The notes: generated from the letters alone by a model not told the origin. 64,000 nt of DNA from Lagopus muta (GCF_023343835.1 NC_064435.1:38154603-38218602); one strand, 5' to 3'. Counted from the stretch's first letter, positions 1 to 12,969 are shown. Program-made: numbers and translations.

Positions 1-206
1 AGTTATTAAGTAATATCTCCTACGTTTTACACTAACTAAACCAGAATAAATGAGTAATCACTTCCAATTTAATAATCTCATATATTTCAGTGACGCAAGG
101 TATTGTCACCTTGCACATCTTGGCATCCAGACCATATATTCTTTATAAAGCAAAGACATACCCTTCACTTACGGCCAGGTAAAGTGATAGGCAGCAATGG
201 AAGACT

Positions 207-418
207 ATCATAGAATCATAGAATGGCCTGGGTTGAAAAGGACCACAATGATCACCTAGTTTCAACCCCCTGCTATGTGCAGGGTCACCAACCACCAGAC
301 CAGGCTGCCCAGAGCCACATCCAGCCTGGCCTTGTATGCCTCCAGGTATGGGGCATCCACAACCTCCTTGGGCAGCCTGTTCAAATGTGACACCACCCTC
401 TGGGTGAAAATCTTTTAA
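207..418 (-). repeat. CR1 LINE fragment, 3' end
   Basis: The plus strand begins with tandem atcatagaat, the reverse complement of the CR1 terminal repeat. It runs into the standard 3' UTR (caccaaccaccagaccagg, ggcagcctgttc). The copy is 5'-truncated and sits in the TGS1 intron after exon 5. Confidence 0.92.
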
Positions 419-483
419 CTCAATCTCAAACAGATGTTATAAATAACAATTTGAGGAAAAAAGAAAAAGATTTCACTACTTAC

Positions 484-604
484 CTTCTCTTGACTTTGGC
501 ACTCCTGTTTTCAGGGGGCTCTTCTCCTTCATCTTCATTTTGATCACAAAGCAGCAACTGTTCTTTGTCATTTGAGCTACATGAGTTACCGGACTCCTGG
601 GAAC
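484..604 (-). CDS. TGS1: TGS1 coding exon 5
   Basis: The acceptor is tttttag at 607-605 and the donor gtaagtag starts at 483. The exon encodes SQESGNSCSSNDKEQLLLC, then an acidic run (DQNEDEGEEPPEN) and a basic end (SAKVKRR). It is too short and too far from any Met to stand out as an isolated ORF. Assignment rests on phase agreement with exon 4 (phase 1) and TGS1-like composition. Confidence 0.8.
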
Positions 605-3600
605 CTAAAAAGATAAACTTATTTTAAATCTTTTTACATGTTGAATTTCAGAACTTCCCATCCTTAAAGTGCATCTGCAGCAACAGCTCAGTTGTTTTAC
701 ATATCCTTATCTGATAAATAAGGCAAAGGTGTCAAACCACACATTTCTTCAACTGTCTTTGGGGACAACATGCCAACACAAGCTTCCAGTATTAGTTACA
801 CTACAGCGTTAATTTTAAGCAGGACTAATTTCAAAATAACTCAGCTCTCCAAGAAAAATAAAATGCTTGTGGGATACAAATTCCAAACAGTTTCTTCTTT
901 CTTCTTAAGCTTTGTCTCCAGTGCAAGATTTTCCTCTCATCTGAACTCTACTGTAAGATCAATATGGGGGCACACCTGCTTCTTCCTTCCTTAACAGGTC
1001 CACAAGCAATGGACTCTGAGGTTTCCTCATCAAACTGAATTCCCAAGCTGCTGACTCTTCACTCATATTTCATATCGTCTTTCATCTTCAACAGGAGAAA
1101 CGATACATCTGCCAGGAAAGCTGTCACACAGTTTATTATTGGCAATTCTGGCAGGAAAAATCTGTGGCCAAACAGGATAGCCACCTCCTTTCCCTGCACA
1201 CAGAACTGGTAGCAAAAAAACATCCAGGGTTTTTTTTTTTTTTTTCATCTCCTTCATAAAAGCCCTTCCACCACCATAAGGCACAACATTGCCTCTCAAC
1301 ATACTCACTCCTTTGTGAACTGGCATTTTTACTTGATGTGGGCACACTAATTTGGGGTTCTAAAGATAACTGCAGCTCCGGAAGTCGGCTGGTCCACAAT
1401 AATACCATAAGCAGGAGAAAAGTTTAATTTTAAGTATTACATTATTAAATAGAAGAACAAAAGAGAACCACAAACAAAACCAAACTGCGAAAATGCTTTT
1501 TTGGGTGTCCTTACATTTGTCAGATTCATGAAAACATCAAACTGAGTTTTCATTAATTTTAGACTATCAGTGAAAAAAGAAACACAGGCTGCACGACACA
1601 GCTGCAATACTAAAGCTAATTAATAAACCAGTAAAGCACCAACTGTGCCCTTTTATCACTTTTCGTGGTACATTTGAGAGATGTATAAAGTGTATATTGT
1701 GATATTGTGTTAAAATCACTTGCAGATGAATATATTCAATATACAACCTAAACAGGAGAGATGTTACAGAGAATCAGAGGGAAGAAAAAGGAATTATGCT
1801 ATCTTTCCACAAAATACTCAGTCTATGTTTAAAAACAGTGTGATAAAGATAGGGTCTTGGTTTTTATACATAACCACTTAGAGTTATAGCAGTAGAATTA
1901 ATGTTAGCTAATTGTGTATTACCTGACTGGTTAATACTTCTATTTTCACAAGATGCTCTCCTTTTCCTGGTTCCTCCATCACATGGTTCCTTTTGGCTTG
2001 AAACACAGGGACTCTGGCTTTCACTGTTACATGAACTGTGCTCTTCATTAGTTACTGTTAGAGGTGCACTGCTCTGCTCCAATGCATCCAAATTTAGGTT
2101 TAAATTACAAATCCCAGAGATTATCTCATGATGGGGTTCAGCACCTGAAGTGAGTGTTTCCTCACTTCTGGTGTGAGAAGGAGACAGCTCCAAGATCAGC
2201 ACTTTGCTGCCTTCAGCCTCTGGGCTGACCAGGTCCATTTCTTGCAAAAGATCAGTCTCCTGCATAACCCCATTCAGCTGAACACTGTCAGTGTGTGAGC
2301 TCTCCATAGTCCACCCCTGATTTGTCCAGTACTGAAACTGTTCCCAGTAATACCAGTACAGTTCACTATAATGCTGCTCCCACTCCTCCTTGGTGTCTGG
2401 ACTGTTCCAAGGTTCAGATGCTGTCATGGCTTCAGGTGATGAGACATCTTTATGCTTCTCCAGCCAGCTTTGCCAAAGAAGGCCCTCTCCGTACTCGTTC
2501 CAGTACTTCTCCCATTTCTGTTCAACAGGTAAGGCCTCATTAACAAGGCTCTCTGAACTTCCACAGTTCCCTTCGCCTGCAATCTGAGATTTGCTGTTTT
2601 TTGCACTTTGCTCTGTAGCTGAGGCTGGCTCATCTGAGATAGGTTGCTTATGATCACCACAGGTGTGATCCTGGCATCCCTGCTCCATTTTATCCTGGTG
2701 TATTTGCTGTAATTCTTTTCTCTTCTTCTTTTTCTTTTTCATAAACTTCATGTTACTTCTCTTTCTATATTTTTCCTTCGCCTAAAATATAAAGGATAAA
2801 TATATTCAGGAATCCACAACATGCAGGCAGTCCTTTCTTTCCCTCCCTGTAATCACATTTCTGCTTGTTGTGACCCTCTCTCACTCTGCAACCCCACTGT
2901 CAGCTTTCTCCCCACAAAAAGGGCCAAGGGTTATATAGGTCTGATAGGACCCTGTCATTTTGCCAAAGACTTCTAAGAAGGCTGTGAATAACAGCTGTGA
3001 GCATATCTGCAAAAAGGACCAAGAAAAGGTAGAATTCCAGTTGGGAAGGGGAGTTGTTCATAATTGTTCAGTGATTTAAGAGGAAAGACATCAGTGTGAA
3101 ACACCATGAAATGCTATGGGGAGATTAGTGAGGAACTGTGGAGTCACTGAGTTTAGCTCGAGTATCAGTCAGTAACACCAAAGACTTCTTTGGGGTGCCA
3201 CAGAGGAGAACCCTTACCATTGCCTGACACCTGCCTGTCCAGCAAACACTGCTCAAGTGATTTATTAGGGTAGTTAGCACATCATATGTTTTTATTTGTA
3301 AGTTCTGTAAATCTTGCTTACAGAACCAATTTATGCCTGGCTAAAGATGACTGATGAAATATTCTTTCCATCCCACAATGATTTCTGAGAGAGTTCAGAG
3401 AAACACAGGAAAAAGATTCCTATCCAACCAGGTGTCTCTTTCTGCAATTAATCCATTTCATTTGTTACCATGTACTCAAACTACTACAGCTGTCCAATGA
3501 AACAGAAGACAAAAATCTTTTCCTGCACTTGTAAGCAAAACACCCTGAGCAACAAAATGCTATATAAGACAAATGTGCCAAGTTTCTGGATAAACTGTCC

Positions 3601-6445
3601 AATTAAATTTCACACGTAAAAGTGTGGTGGTGGTGAGGGAATACAACTCACATGGCTGCAACCCCTGGTTCTGTTGCACTGACAAATGCATAAGGCAACC
3701 TGTCAAGGAGCTGGCTTAAGAGAATGGGCATTAAACTTTCACTCACACTTCTCACGTCGCCTTAATGTATATGGTGCAAAGCACAACACTTAGCAGTAAT
3801 CTAGAAGAAAACATTATCTTCTCACTTGACTTATTTGCACTACTACTATATAGCTGCACAAATCATACACGCATACTATGAGCTTCAACTCTGATGTCTG
3901 GAAGGTCTATTTACATGCCATCATGTAAAACAATTTACAAGCTCCTCTTATTTACTGAGAAATTAATCAGGCTAGAATCACAGAGTGCTCTGCACAAAGG
4001 CACTCTCACCTCTAGGGAGGTCTGTATTCTGTGAAGCAGGCACTGAATATCTCACTGCCTTTTCCCCACTGACACATAACTTCAGCCTATCCATAAAGCC
4101 CAGCTGCTTGCTGCAGGAAGCAGAGAACCCAAGCTCAAGCCCTGTTCTTTGGAACAGCCTGGCTTGATCAGCTACAAGGGGAATGCACAGAACTAACTTT
4201 TTCTATTACTACTTACACCTAGACAGTTAAAGCAGATACATGCTCAGTTTGCAGTATCTTAGTTGTCCTGCAGCACAGTATGAGCATTACTGCTTTAAAC
4301 CAGCTCCTCCTAGCAGCAGGAGCAATACAGACATGGAAGCATAAAGCACAGCCTGACCCTGCAAAGCCCAAACGGCAAGCAACTTTTACAGACTGCACAG
4401 ACCAAGCAGCCAGAATGGTCACAGCACAGAAGATGCTGCATGACAGAGAACAATGTATTTTTCCAGTTCAACTCAGTTTTCCACTCATTTGCCTTTTCCA
4501 ATCAAGCCCAAAGTAACTCATTCCTCTTTTCACATACACTCAATTTGTACAGAATTTTCTGGTTCCCCACTTCCTTTTGTCCCAGTCATTTTTAAGCTGT
4601 TAAATAAATAGCCACTTTTCTGTTCAGGTGAAGTGCCAGACTGACAGCCCTGGAAAAGGAAACCCTTCAATCAGCAAAAAAAGGGGCAGCACAGGCAACA
4701 GCAATGCATTTGAATGCATGGACCATGATGTCCCATAACGCTGGAAAACGAGGCCACTCAGATACATTTCCACAAACTGCAGTCTCAAAAGCAGCTAAGG
4801 AGTAGGCATGCCCCTACATTCTGGAACAGGAAGCAAACAGAAAAAATAAAGCACAGTGATTTTTACCACAAAGTCCCTGTGAGCTGAGTGCCCACCAAAG
4901 TGAAGAGGTAACCCCATGCTCTTCATAAGCTCAGCCTCCGAGTCTAGTTCAGCTTCTTCCAGGTCCAGAGCACAATCAGCATCCACTCCCAATGTCACAC
5001 TGGGACAGCTGTTCTCCTGCTCAGATGCTTGTTCCTCTCCTGTGAGCAAATGACATCGAGTGAATACAATCTTCCAGGTTCTGTAATCAGAGACCTTTAA
5101 AAGTCACCTAGCCCAACTCCCCTGCAATGAACAGGGACACCTACAGCTACATCAGGTAGCTCAGAGCCCCCTCCAGCTTGACCTCGAATGTCCAAAGTAC
5201 AGGGCACCCACCACATCTCTGGACAACCTGCTCCAGTGCCTCAGCATCCCCACAGTGAAAGACTTCCTTATAGCCAACCTAATTCTCCTCTGTTTCAGTT
5301 TGAAACCATTTCCCCATGTCCTGTCACCAGATAAAGCGTCTGTCCCCTTCTTTCTTGTAACACTCCTATAACTCAATGCAAATCCTGTAACAAACACTTC
5401 TTCAGCTTCCTTTCCCATTTAAAGATTACAAGTACCTGAAAGCTACTAATAGATATTTTTCATCTTTTGCACTAGTTCAATGAACCAACGTTAACATCAA
5501 TACACAGTTTTATACATTATATATATATATATATATACATACACACTTTTTAAAATAACCCAATATTAACACTTCCATGAATTCTAAACTTTTTAACTAC
5601 GTCATTATTTTAGCTGTATTAATCTATCTTTTTCAGGATCATGCTGCATTTACCACCCTACAAAAGCAGCAGGGATACATTTTCACATCAGGCCTTAGTT
5701 GCAGAACGGCTCTGCTGTGGGGCTCTTTTTACACACATACTTCTTAAGCAAAAAGAGGGAGTAAAAACAAGTGGAGAACAGGAGTGCAAGACAACAGCAG
5801 AAATCAAAATAAGGCTTCAACAGCCCAAACATCAGACAGGGTCGCAGTTAACTCCCTTCCCAGCAGTCCAGACAGCACTGAGTTTGGACTGGTGGCTGTG
5901 CTGATAACACAGCTGTATTTTGGCTGTAGCTGAGCAGCAGAGCCCAACGTTCTCTCTTTTCCCTACTGCACACCCCAGCCATCTCACCAAATGGAATCCC
6001 TGCCTGCACAGTTAGCAATTGTTTAAGCATCACCAAACGCGCCGCATAACGACAAACGCCATAGGAAAGTTAGAAGCAGACCCAGGTGAAAGCGATGCAG
6101 TCCTGCCGCACCGCAATACCCGCGCACAGCTCGCTCCGCGCCTCACCGCACCATACTGTACAATTACCTTACCCGTACTCTCATCGTCATCTCGGATATA
6201 AAATCCTTTCAATCCCAGCTTATACAACTTCCGATCCCTGTAAAAAACAAACACCGATGCTGACGGTCACCGAACAAAGAACGGCAGCACTACAAAGCCC
6301 GTTGGAGAAACGCTCAGCCCCCCATCCCGCCGCCCAAGGCCACTCACTCCACGAAGGCGCGGGAGCAGAGGCACACGATGCCACCCGCCGCCCCGGCCCG
6401 CAGCAGCAGCTCGGCCACCAGCTGTCCCCGCGGATCCTGCACCAT
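484..6445 (-). CDS. TGS1: TGS1, trimethylguanosine synthase 1 (5' part, five coding exons, incomplete at left edge)
   Basis: TGS1 converts the m7G cap of snRNAs, snoRNAs and telomerase RNA to the 2,2,7-trimethyl cap in the nucleus and Cajal bodies. Coding exons read leftwards: 6445-6348, 6237-6173, 5039-4867, 2781-1923 and 604-484. All junctions are GT-AG and reading phases match throughout, giving 438 complete codons before the window ends. Family hallmarks seen are CLCSRAFVE-DRKLYKLGLKG near residues 25-44, ELDSEAELMKSMGLPLHFG in exon 3, and the tryptophan-rich WEKYWNEYGEGLLWQSW in exon 4. The Met at 6445 has G at -3 and G at +4, and it gives an N-terminus of nearly the same length as the mammalian protein. 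The SAM-binding methyltransferase domain is encoded further left, outside the window. Recognition is by family knowledge; exon limits are read by eye. Confidence 0.93.
605..1922. other. TGS1 intron 4
   Basis: This intron separates the two leftmost TGS1 exons. It holds a 16-base T run near 1231-1246 (poly(A) on the transcribed strand). Short ORFs on both strands look spurious. I see no recognisable repeat. Confidence 0.75.
1923..2781 (-). CDS. TGS1: TGS1 coding exon 4 (large, low complexity)
   Basis: This 859-base exon opens with a lysine-rich run (KFMKKKKKKRKELQQ), a plausible nuclear localisation signal. It contains VEQKWEKYWNEYGEGLLWQSW and a second aromatic cluster, ELYWYYWEQFQYWTNQGW. 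The rest is a Ser/Glu-rich, probably disordered region. The donor gtaata follows at 1922. The aromatic motifs are typical TGS1; the Ser/Glu part diverges quickly between species. Confidence 0.93.
2782..4866. other. TGS1 intron 3
   Basis: About 2.1 kb of unique, AT-rich sequence without a recognisable repeat or a credible exon. Short ORFs (for example 4219-4516 on both strands) have no family resemblance. Confidence 0.7.
4867..5039 (-). CDS. TGS1: TGS1 coding exon 3
   Basis: The acceptor is ctcacag at 5042-5040 and the donor GTAAAA starts at 4866, an acceptable but not strong donor. The exon encodes an acidic stretch followed by ELDSEAELMKSMGLPLHFG and HSAHRDFV, matching a conserved TGS1 block. 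It starts in phase 1 and ends in phase 0. Confidence 0.9.
5085..5410 (-). repeat. CR1 LINE fragment in TGS1 intron 2
   Basis: The sequence matches the reverse complement of the CR1 3' region: cacctagcccaactcccctg at the 3' side, then ctctggacaacctgctccag, then cacatgtcctgtcacc-like text. The terminal repeat is eroded. A small TA repeat follows at 5519-5546. Confidence 0.85.
5519..5546. repeat. (TA)n / (CA)n microsatellite
   Basis: Roughly nine TA units followed by a few CA units, inside TGS1 intron 2. Confidence 0.9.
6173..6237 (-). CDS. TGS1: TGS1 coding exon 2
   Basis: This short exon follows a 110-base intron. The acceptor is ttttttacag and the donor gtaagg lies at 6172. It encodes DRKLYKLGLKGFYIRDDDES-TG, close to the mammalian DRKLYNLGLKGYYIRD block. 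A second gtaatt donor lies five bases further on, but only gtaagg keeps the frame into exon 3. Confidence 0.9.
6348..6445 (-). CDS. TGS1: TGS1 coding exon 1
   Basis: The exon starts at ATG 6445-6443 inside a CpG island and ends in phase 2, with the GA of a Glu codon, before a gtgagtg donor at 6347. It encodes 32 residues plus the first two bases of Glu. The conserved part is IVCLCSRAFV-E; the first 20 or so residues (rich in Gly, Ala, Leu and Arg) are poorly conserved relative to mammals. The frame stays open upstream of this Met without a stop, but that region is GC-rich and reads like 5' UTR. Confidence 0.87.
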
Positions 6446-6841
6446 CCCGAACCCACGCCGCGGCACGGCCCCGCCGTCTTCCTTCCGCCGGAACTGCCGC
6501 CAGCGCCGGGCCCGCCCCGAGCGCCGCGCCGTGCCGGATTGGGCTGGCTTAGGCCACCGAGCGAGGGCGCCGCTGTGCCCGCAGGGCCGTCCTTGTGCGG
6601 AGGGGAGCGAGGGGCGGGGCCGCTGGGGCGCTGCAGAAACGGGGATGGCCCCGCCTGGCGGGAGGTTGTGGTGGCTGCGCGTGGGCTGCTCGCTGGGCTC
6701 GCGGTGCTTCCGAACGGGAGTACTGGGAGTGCCTGGAAGCGGCACAAAGGAGGGGCAGGGGAGGGACTGGGAAAGGGGGAAAATTCGGATAATGGGAGCG
6801 GGACAGAGAGGCACCTGCACCCCCGTAAAGCTGCCGTTGTC

Positions 6842-7185
6842 ACAGAATTACACAGCTGGGGGGGTTGAAATGGACCATCGAGTCCAACCGCCCTGCTAAA
6901 GCAGGTTCCCTGCAGTGGTAGCACAGGAGTGTCCAGGAGGCTTTGAATACCTCCAGAGAAGGAGAATCCACAACGTTTCTGGCAGCCTGTTTCAGTGCTA
7001 TGTCACTCCTATCGTAAAGGAGGACTTGTATTAGTAGGGAGTTGTCTGTGTTCCAGTTTCTGCCCGTTACTCCTTGTTCTGTTGTTGCTCACCACCCAAA
7101 AGAGTCCGCCCCAGCCATTTGACTGCTGCCCTTCAGTTGTTTATAAACATTAACGAGAGCCTCTCTCAAGCATCTTTTCTGCAGG
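6842..7185 (-). repeat. CR1 LINE fragment just upstream of the TGS1 island
   Basis: Reverse-complement CR1 3' sequence: gaccatcgagtccaac, then gagaatccacaacgtttctg, then ggcagcctgtttcagtgc, ending near ttaacgagagcctctctc. It forms the immediate outer boundary of the TGS1 CpG island. Confidence 0.88.
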
Positions 7186-10100
7186 ATGAACCTTGTCTGT
7201 AAAATCCATGAAATTCAACTCTCTTGGAGAGCTATTACAAAGCCACGCCATCACTGTGATAGGATTTTGCAGACAATAAAGCAACAAATTGGTGCTCTTT
7301 TCTTATGTGCTAGCCATTGCACACTGGCAGTTTTAAAAACAAGTGTATCATACATGTATACTCCATTTTCAACTCCTCTGCACGGCTTTATGTCAGCACA
7401 TGCTCTGCTCTTTGTCTGCTGCCCTTTTTCTCTTTTTCTGCATCAGTACATTCTGGGCCATAAGTTTATAAGGCCTCATGTGAAAGCAAAATATCCTCAG
7501 TGTTAGGTAGGAAATGTGCGATGGGAAATTTGGAGGTAGAAGAACTGTTCAGGTGACGTTAGGACAACCACTGTCCAACAACAAATTTCATCTCCTTGCA
7601 AACAAAAATCATAATGCTGATTGTATCCTCAGTCATGCACAAATCCTATGTCCTAGCAGAGTTATTCCCTTTGGCCCACCACTGCACAGATGTGTGAGCC
7701 AGGCAGGGCAATGCAACCTGAGTACAATTTTTAGCAGACAGGTGTTGAAAGTTTTGCTTTAACCTGCAAAAAGGTGTTAAGCCACCCTTTAAAAATCCCG
7801 CCTGCTGATACAGATTTTAAACTGGTGTCTGTAATGAAGCTGGTTTAAGTCTGTGCTTGACCTTGGTGACCCACCTTTTCCTGCCTTCCGTCTTCTGACT
7901 GTAGTACATCGCACTCTGGACCATTCCCTTGTCTGGTTCCCTGACTCTTGCTCCCTTTCTCTGCTCCTGCATATCATGTTTGGCCTTAGCATCAAAGCTC
8001 TTCATGGACCTCACTGTTGTTATTTTCTTGTGATAGTGAAAAGCTGGTGACCCTGGCTTTGTTACTTTTATCTGTGCTTCTCAGAGCATGACCTTGCCTC
8101 CTGACTGGCTTTAAAGCTGTTTATTTTTTTCCCCTTCTTTTGAAATCCCATATCAAGACTGACTTCCCTGAAAGCTACTGACCAAATAATGATAAGTTGA
8201 GGAGTGCTGAGAACACTGGTCTTAGCTTTTGAAAACAAGACAAAGGCAAATATATGCACTGTGTGTAAAACACAAGATGTTCCCAGAGTAACTCTTAACT
8301 GCTCCTGTAATTCTGAGCTGGACCCCTACAGGTATGTGTACCTTTCCATGTGTGGGAAGTGCTGCAGAAATAAAGCAAGTATTTTTGAGTCAGACTGGAG
8401 TTTATTATATGTTGTATTAGAACTCACAGAAAAGAGAGAACCTTGACTCTTCTTATGGAGGAAGTTATCAGATTATATACATAGCAGAGCATAACCAAAC
8501 CACATGTCACGTATCAAAGGCTTGGTTTATAAGCAGATCTAAGCAGAGCAAAATTTTCTAAGTCATGAATCACAAAAGAAAAAGTTGTTCTATCATCTTT
8601 CTGCAGTGACTGCACATGAGCTCAGAGAAATATCTGTGAGCATTTGATTCGATGTGCTGTATTCTCTCTTTGCAGGAAGTGAGAATGTAGCCCAAATCCT
8701 TTACATGAGAGTCTCTAATCCATTCTGTTTATATACGGAAAGAATGGATTCAGCTGAAGTATCTGTAAGACTTGCTGCATTGTGTTTACTGCTTGATCTA
8801 AATTCCAATTATATGTTTGTATCTTATGTTTTTCTGCCTGGTGTTCTCTATGTTTTCAGTCTTTTCTTCAAATCTGCAAGAAAAAGAGTGGGTTAAAGGA
8901 GAATTATTCCAGTGAATTGTGGGACTGAGGAAAGCAAATAGCAATATAACTGTGGACTGTATATGTAAGATTATGGCATGAACCTAAATTTGGTATTTTC
9001 TTTAAAGGTTTGATGAGCCAAATTAATGTTTAAAAGGTCATCAACAGAGTTTGATATTCAGGCATGTTACCTAGGTCTGCTAATAATATTGTGCATTCTT
9101 GATCTCCTGTTTGACTTCTTAAACACACCTTAAGTTTCACCTCTGTAGTAACGGGTAGACTCCAATTCTGCTGTAGCCGTACTTGGATTATGTCATTAGA
9201 CAAAACTGTGGAAGATGCAGAGTCTTGTAATCATTTTAGTTGCCTTATCTATTGTGGTTGGTTTGGTATTTGCAATTGCAGTGAAACAATAATGCTGCTA
9301 AGCTGCAATTACTTGGCTTTCACAGAAGGAAAGCAAAAGTGTTTAAGAGAAAGCCTTCTGAAAAACAAAAAAAAAGACCAACAACAAGAAATAAAAGGGT
9401 GCTTAGGTTACAGCCCCATGTCCTTTGATTTTAGGTCAAAATGTGAAACCTAATAGCTCAATATTTTTATGCAGTGAATGACTGTGTTGGTGTAGGTTTT
9501 GGTGAGTGGGTGGTGGTTGACTTTTTTTTTTTTTTCCTGAATAAACTGTGCCAAATAACCTTGTGTAACATTCACCAGAGAGGAGAAATTCACAGAGAAT
9601 AGATAACTGGTTTGTTGCAGCACCAGGGAGTCCCATCAGTTATCGGTAGCAGCTTTAATTCCTACATAAAGAATCCTTTATCTCCTGCTGAGAGACAAAA
9701 GCTGAAGGACTAGAGAGATAACAGATAACTTTGGTAGTGCCTGAATCGTGGTTGTGATTGTTCCATCATTCCGCATGTCTTCACAGTGCCAAAACGAATA
9801 ATGTCAGTGCCTGCTGTCTTCAAAGCAACTCTGAATCCTGGCTGAACATTAATTAATTAGAGCATTGCCTGCTTGGTCTTGTGAACTGCCAGACTCTGTT
9901 AGCCTTATACTTCTGTTACCAGTTTTAGTCTCTGGTTTAATGCAGTTAAATCACATTCAGTCCCATAGTCCTAAATAATGGACCAGACCATTTATTTTAC
10001 AAGCGGCCACTGCTCATTTGCACTTTTGAAAGTGCTGCTGATGTAATTGAAGTCATAGGAGACCACATCCTGAGACTGTGGACGCTCTGCGGACACCTAA

Positions 10101-12969
10101 AAAAATTAAAGATGTGTGGCTTTAATTCTTTCCTGTAGAAAGTACATTTTTCTTTGAATTTGAATGGTTCTCACATCCTTCTGTTACTCTGCCTATACAG
10201 AAGTTTTGTTACAGTTCTATTCTCCAGGGTAGCTCTGAAAAGAATAGCTTTATTTTTCTCTGTTCCTTATTATTATTTTCTTGCAAATTTGGGCACTTTC
10301 TGGCATTGTATGTGATCCCCAGTCAGAGAACACTATATACTGTGTGCATACTGAGTGCTTCTAACCTCAAAAACAGAGAGCAACTTTGTGTAAAGAATGC
10401 ATGATTTCTGTGGAGATTTATTAAGATTTAAAACAGGCCAAAAATGGATGTCAGAGACAAATCAAAGGATGTGGCTGGAGGCAAGGAACTACAGAAATAA
10501 TTAATTTGTCACCTCAAGAACTACTACTGACCACAAAACAAGATGATACTGGTTGTAATCACTGCAGGGTAACAGAACGAATCTAGCGGATCCAGTCTCC
10601 CAAGAAACTGGGTGGCAAATTAGGGACATGCCCTCGCCTATATGCAGTTAAGCAACTTAATGTTAGAGATCCAGTAATACAAAGGAGATATTTTGTGTGG
10701 GCACCACACTTGTTCCTGCTGAGGTCCTGACCTGCAGATGCAAGGATGCCCTTACACAAAATGTAGTGCCTGAAGCCTGGCAAGATTTAGCTGTAATGGG
10801 CTGGCCACTTGCTACAGCTTCTTCTTATATTAGAAAGCTGAATGACCTGGAATTTTAATATTTTATTTCTATATATGTGCATTTCTATCATGCCATGTTT
10901 GTCTTATATGAATTTAAACTGCTGTATTTAACTATTAGTATTTTCAGTAAGGTTTTGGGGATACACTCTTTGGAATGAGTCACTGAACCATCTTTCTTGT
11001 CAGTTCCTGTTTGAGGGCCCAAAAGCTTTAGCTGTGTTTTTCTTTTTACACCCAAGTTTTTCTTTTTACACCCAAGTGAGGCACTTTTGTTTCATTCTCT
11101 CCTGCACTCTCATAGCATATCAAGTACTTTTAATTTCCTTAGTTTCTCATACTCTTATGTTTTGACTGTAGAAGATTTAATCATTTGGGAAACAGCTCCC
11201 CAAATTCAGCAATTTGGTTTCAAATAGTACTGAAATATTTGAGGAGAGTCTGCATGTTGGAATACTGTTTACAAACATGAAATTTCCCTACTGCAAGTTC
11301 AGCAAAGACTTGCTCAGCTCTCACGCTTTGACTCACATCAGGATCAAAGTGGTTTATTGATTTATTAATGACAAGTTATCTGGCAATCGGTGAACTTCAC
11401 ACAGTGGATTGATATCAGCAGTCCAGCAGACAAACCAGACCACAAGACATTTGCAGAATGCTGGCAAGCACCTACAGCTTCCCCAAAACCTTTCTATAGC
11501 CAGCCCCAAAGTTCCAGTCCCCTATGTGCCCATTCACACGTGAGCATCCCTCTTTTGCAGGAAGGGGGTGACAACGCTTCAGGGATGTGTGCCTCCGTCT
11601 TTAGGTTTTCTTTCTTTCTCTAGACTGCTTCCTAGTATTTCATGTTCTCTGCATTTACAGTGCCTCTTAATTCTTTATTTGTTACTTCTTGCTGCTTTTA
11701 CAGGGAACTGTTCTCCTACCTAACTATCGCTGAGAATGAACTAAGTGCAAACACCCATTCTACTTGGGCACTGTGTGGGAGGAATTCAGCTGTTGTCAAA
11801 CATAAGGAAACATGTCATTAGCTAGAAGTGAAATTCTTCTACTGAGTTTTCTGAGATCTTGGCGCAGGGCTCCTCCCTACAACCTTTGCCAATATAAGTG
11901 CATTTCCATGCATTAAAAAATAAGCCCTGGAACCTTTTGGGTGATGTATTTTCCCTATGTATGCCATGAATAGAAAGACTAAACTTCCTGAACTACCAGA
12001 TGTGTTTGTTTTTCCTTTTTAAATTTCTTAGCAGGCAAAAATTACTGTCGAGACTATCAGAGACAGACACCAAAAAAATCACTAGGAAACATGCGGTAAT
12101 CTTTATTAGAATGAGTTCTTGAACATCAGAACATTGATTAATATGTTGTAACATACTCAAATATTTTATGCTAAGAAGTCTTCAGAACTTAATGAATTGT
12201 AATATTCTAAGGGAGAAGTTTTAATTCTTTAACAGATTTATTTAAAGATGCCTGTCTTTTAAAGGAAAAGTAACTGTACCCATAGTTGATTTTGTTCTTT
12301 CTGTAGGACACTGTAGGTACATTCTCTATTCTAGATAAGCTCATGCCTTCCTTGACCTCTGATTATCACAGAGTTAAATAGCAGGTGCAAACATTTGGCC
12401 TAGGTCTTAAGAAATTATATTTGTCACTCTCTCTTTTTTTTTTCTTGACCTCTGTCTTAGGATGCTTCTAGATAGATGAAGAGGTGAGATGACCTTTCCG
12501 TGGCTTGTGAGTATAGCTTTTGTTGAACGGTTTTTCTACTTAACGTTACATGGGCTTGATGCATAGACAATTTCCATCTGTTTTAGCTAAGTATCAAAAG
12601 ACATTCCCTCTCTTTTCCAAACAAGTGATACGAGAAACAGATAATCTGAATCACAAAGGTGTTCATCTCTGAGCTGTGTTTACAGTCTATTTCAGGAAAA
12701 AGAAAAATAGGTTTAGAAAGAGTGTGTGACAGCATTTGGAAAGGCTATTACTCTCATCCCTGTATTTTCCAATTAGTGTATTTTAATATCTATTATTACT
12801 TTTTTTTTTTTGTCAGCATTTTAACCTTCATATGCATTTGTATTTTATAACGTGTTTGTTTTTAGCAGAGCTTTTATGAAAAATCAGTTATACAGTAAAG
12901 TTACATTGAGAGAAATTACTCTTTAAGTAGCTACTACATAGGGATCAGCAAAATTAAATATTTTCCTCT
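7186..12969. other. Intergenic, no gene recognised
   Basis: AT-rich unique sequence. The plus-strand ORFs (7186-7506, 7514-7762, 9190-9453 and others) have no recognisable domain, and I see no exon chain through them. The one structural oddity is a 20-base tandem duplication at 11037-11076. Confidence 0.65.
11037..11076. repeat. Exact 20-bp tandem duplication
   Basis: The unit tttttctttttacacccaag occurs twice head to tail with no mismatch. Confidence 0.95.

Larger units (their letters stand above)
6100..6800. promoter_or_regulatory. TGS1: CpG island, TGS1 promoter
   Basis: A GC-rich, CpG-rich block covers TGS1 exons 1 and 2 and about 350 bases upstream of the TGS1 Met. Ets-like GGAAG sites are visible on the minus strand near 6478-6490. 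There is no TATA box at a fixed distance, as expected for a housekeeping promoter. In mammals the equivalent island also drives TMEM68 in the opposite direction. Whether plus-strand transcription starts here is not visible from sequence. Limits were judged by eye. Confidence 0.82.

Noticed and set aside
6086-6924. Several long ORFs on both strands over the TGS1 promoter
   Set aside because: They overlap real TGS1 exons 1-2 and the CpG island; only the frame ending in CLCSRAFVE is supported.
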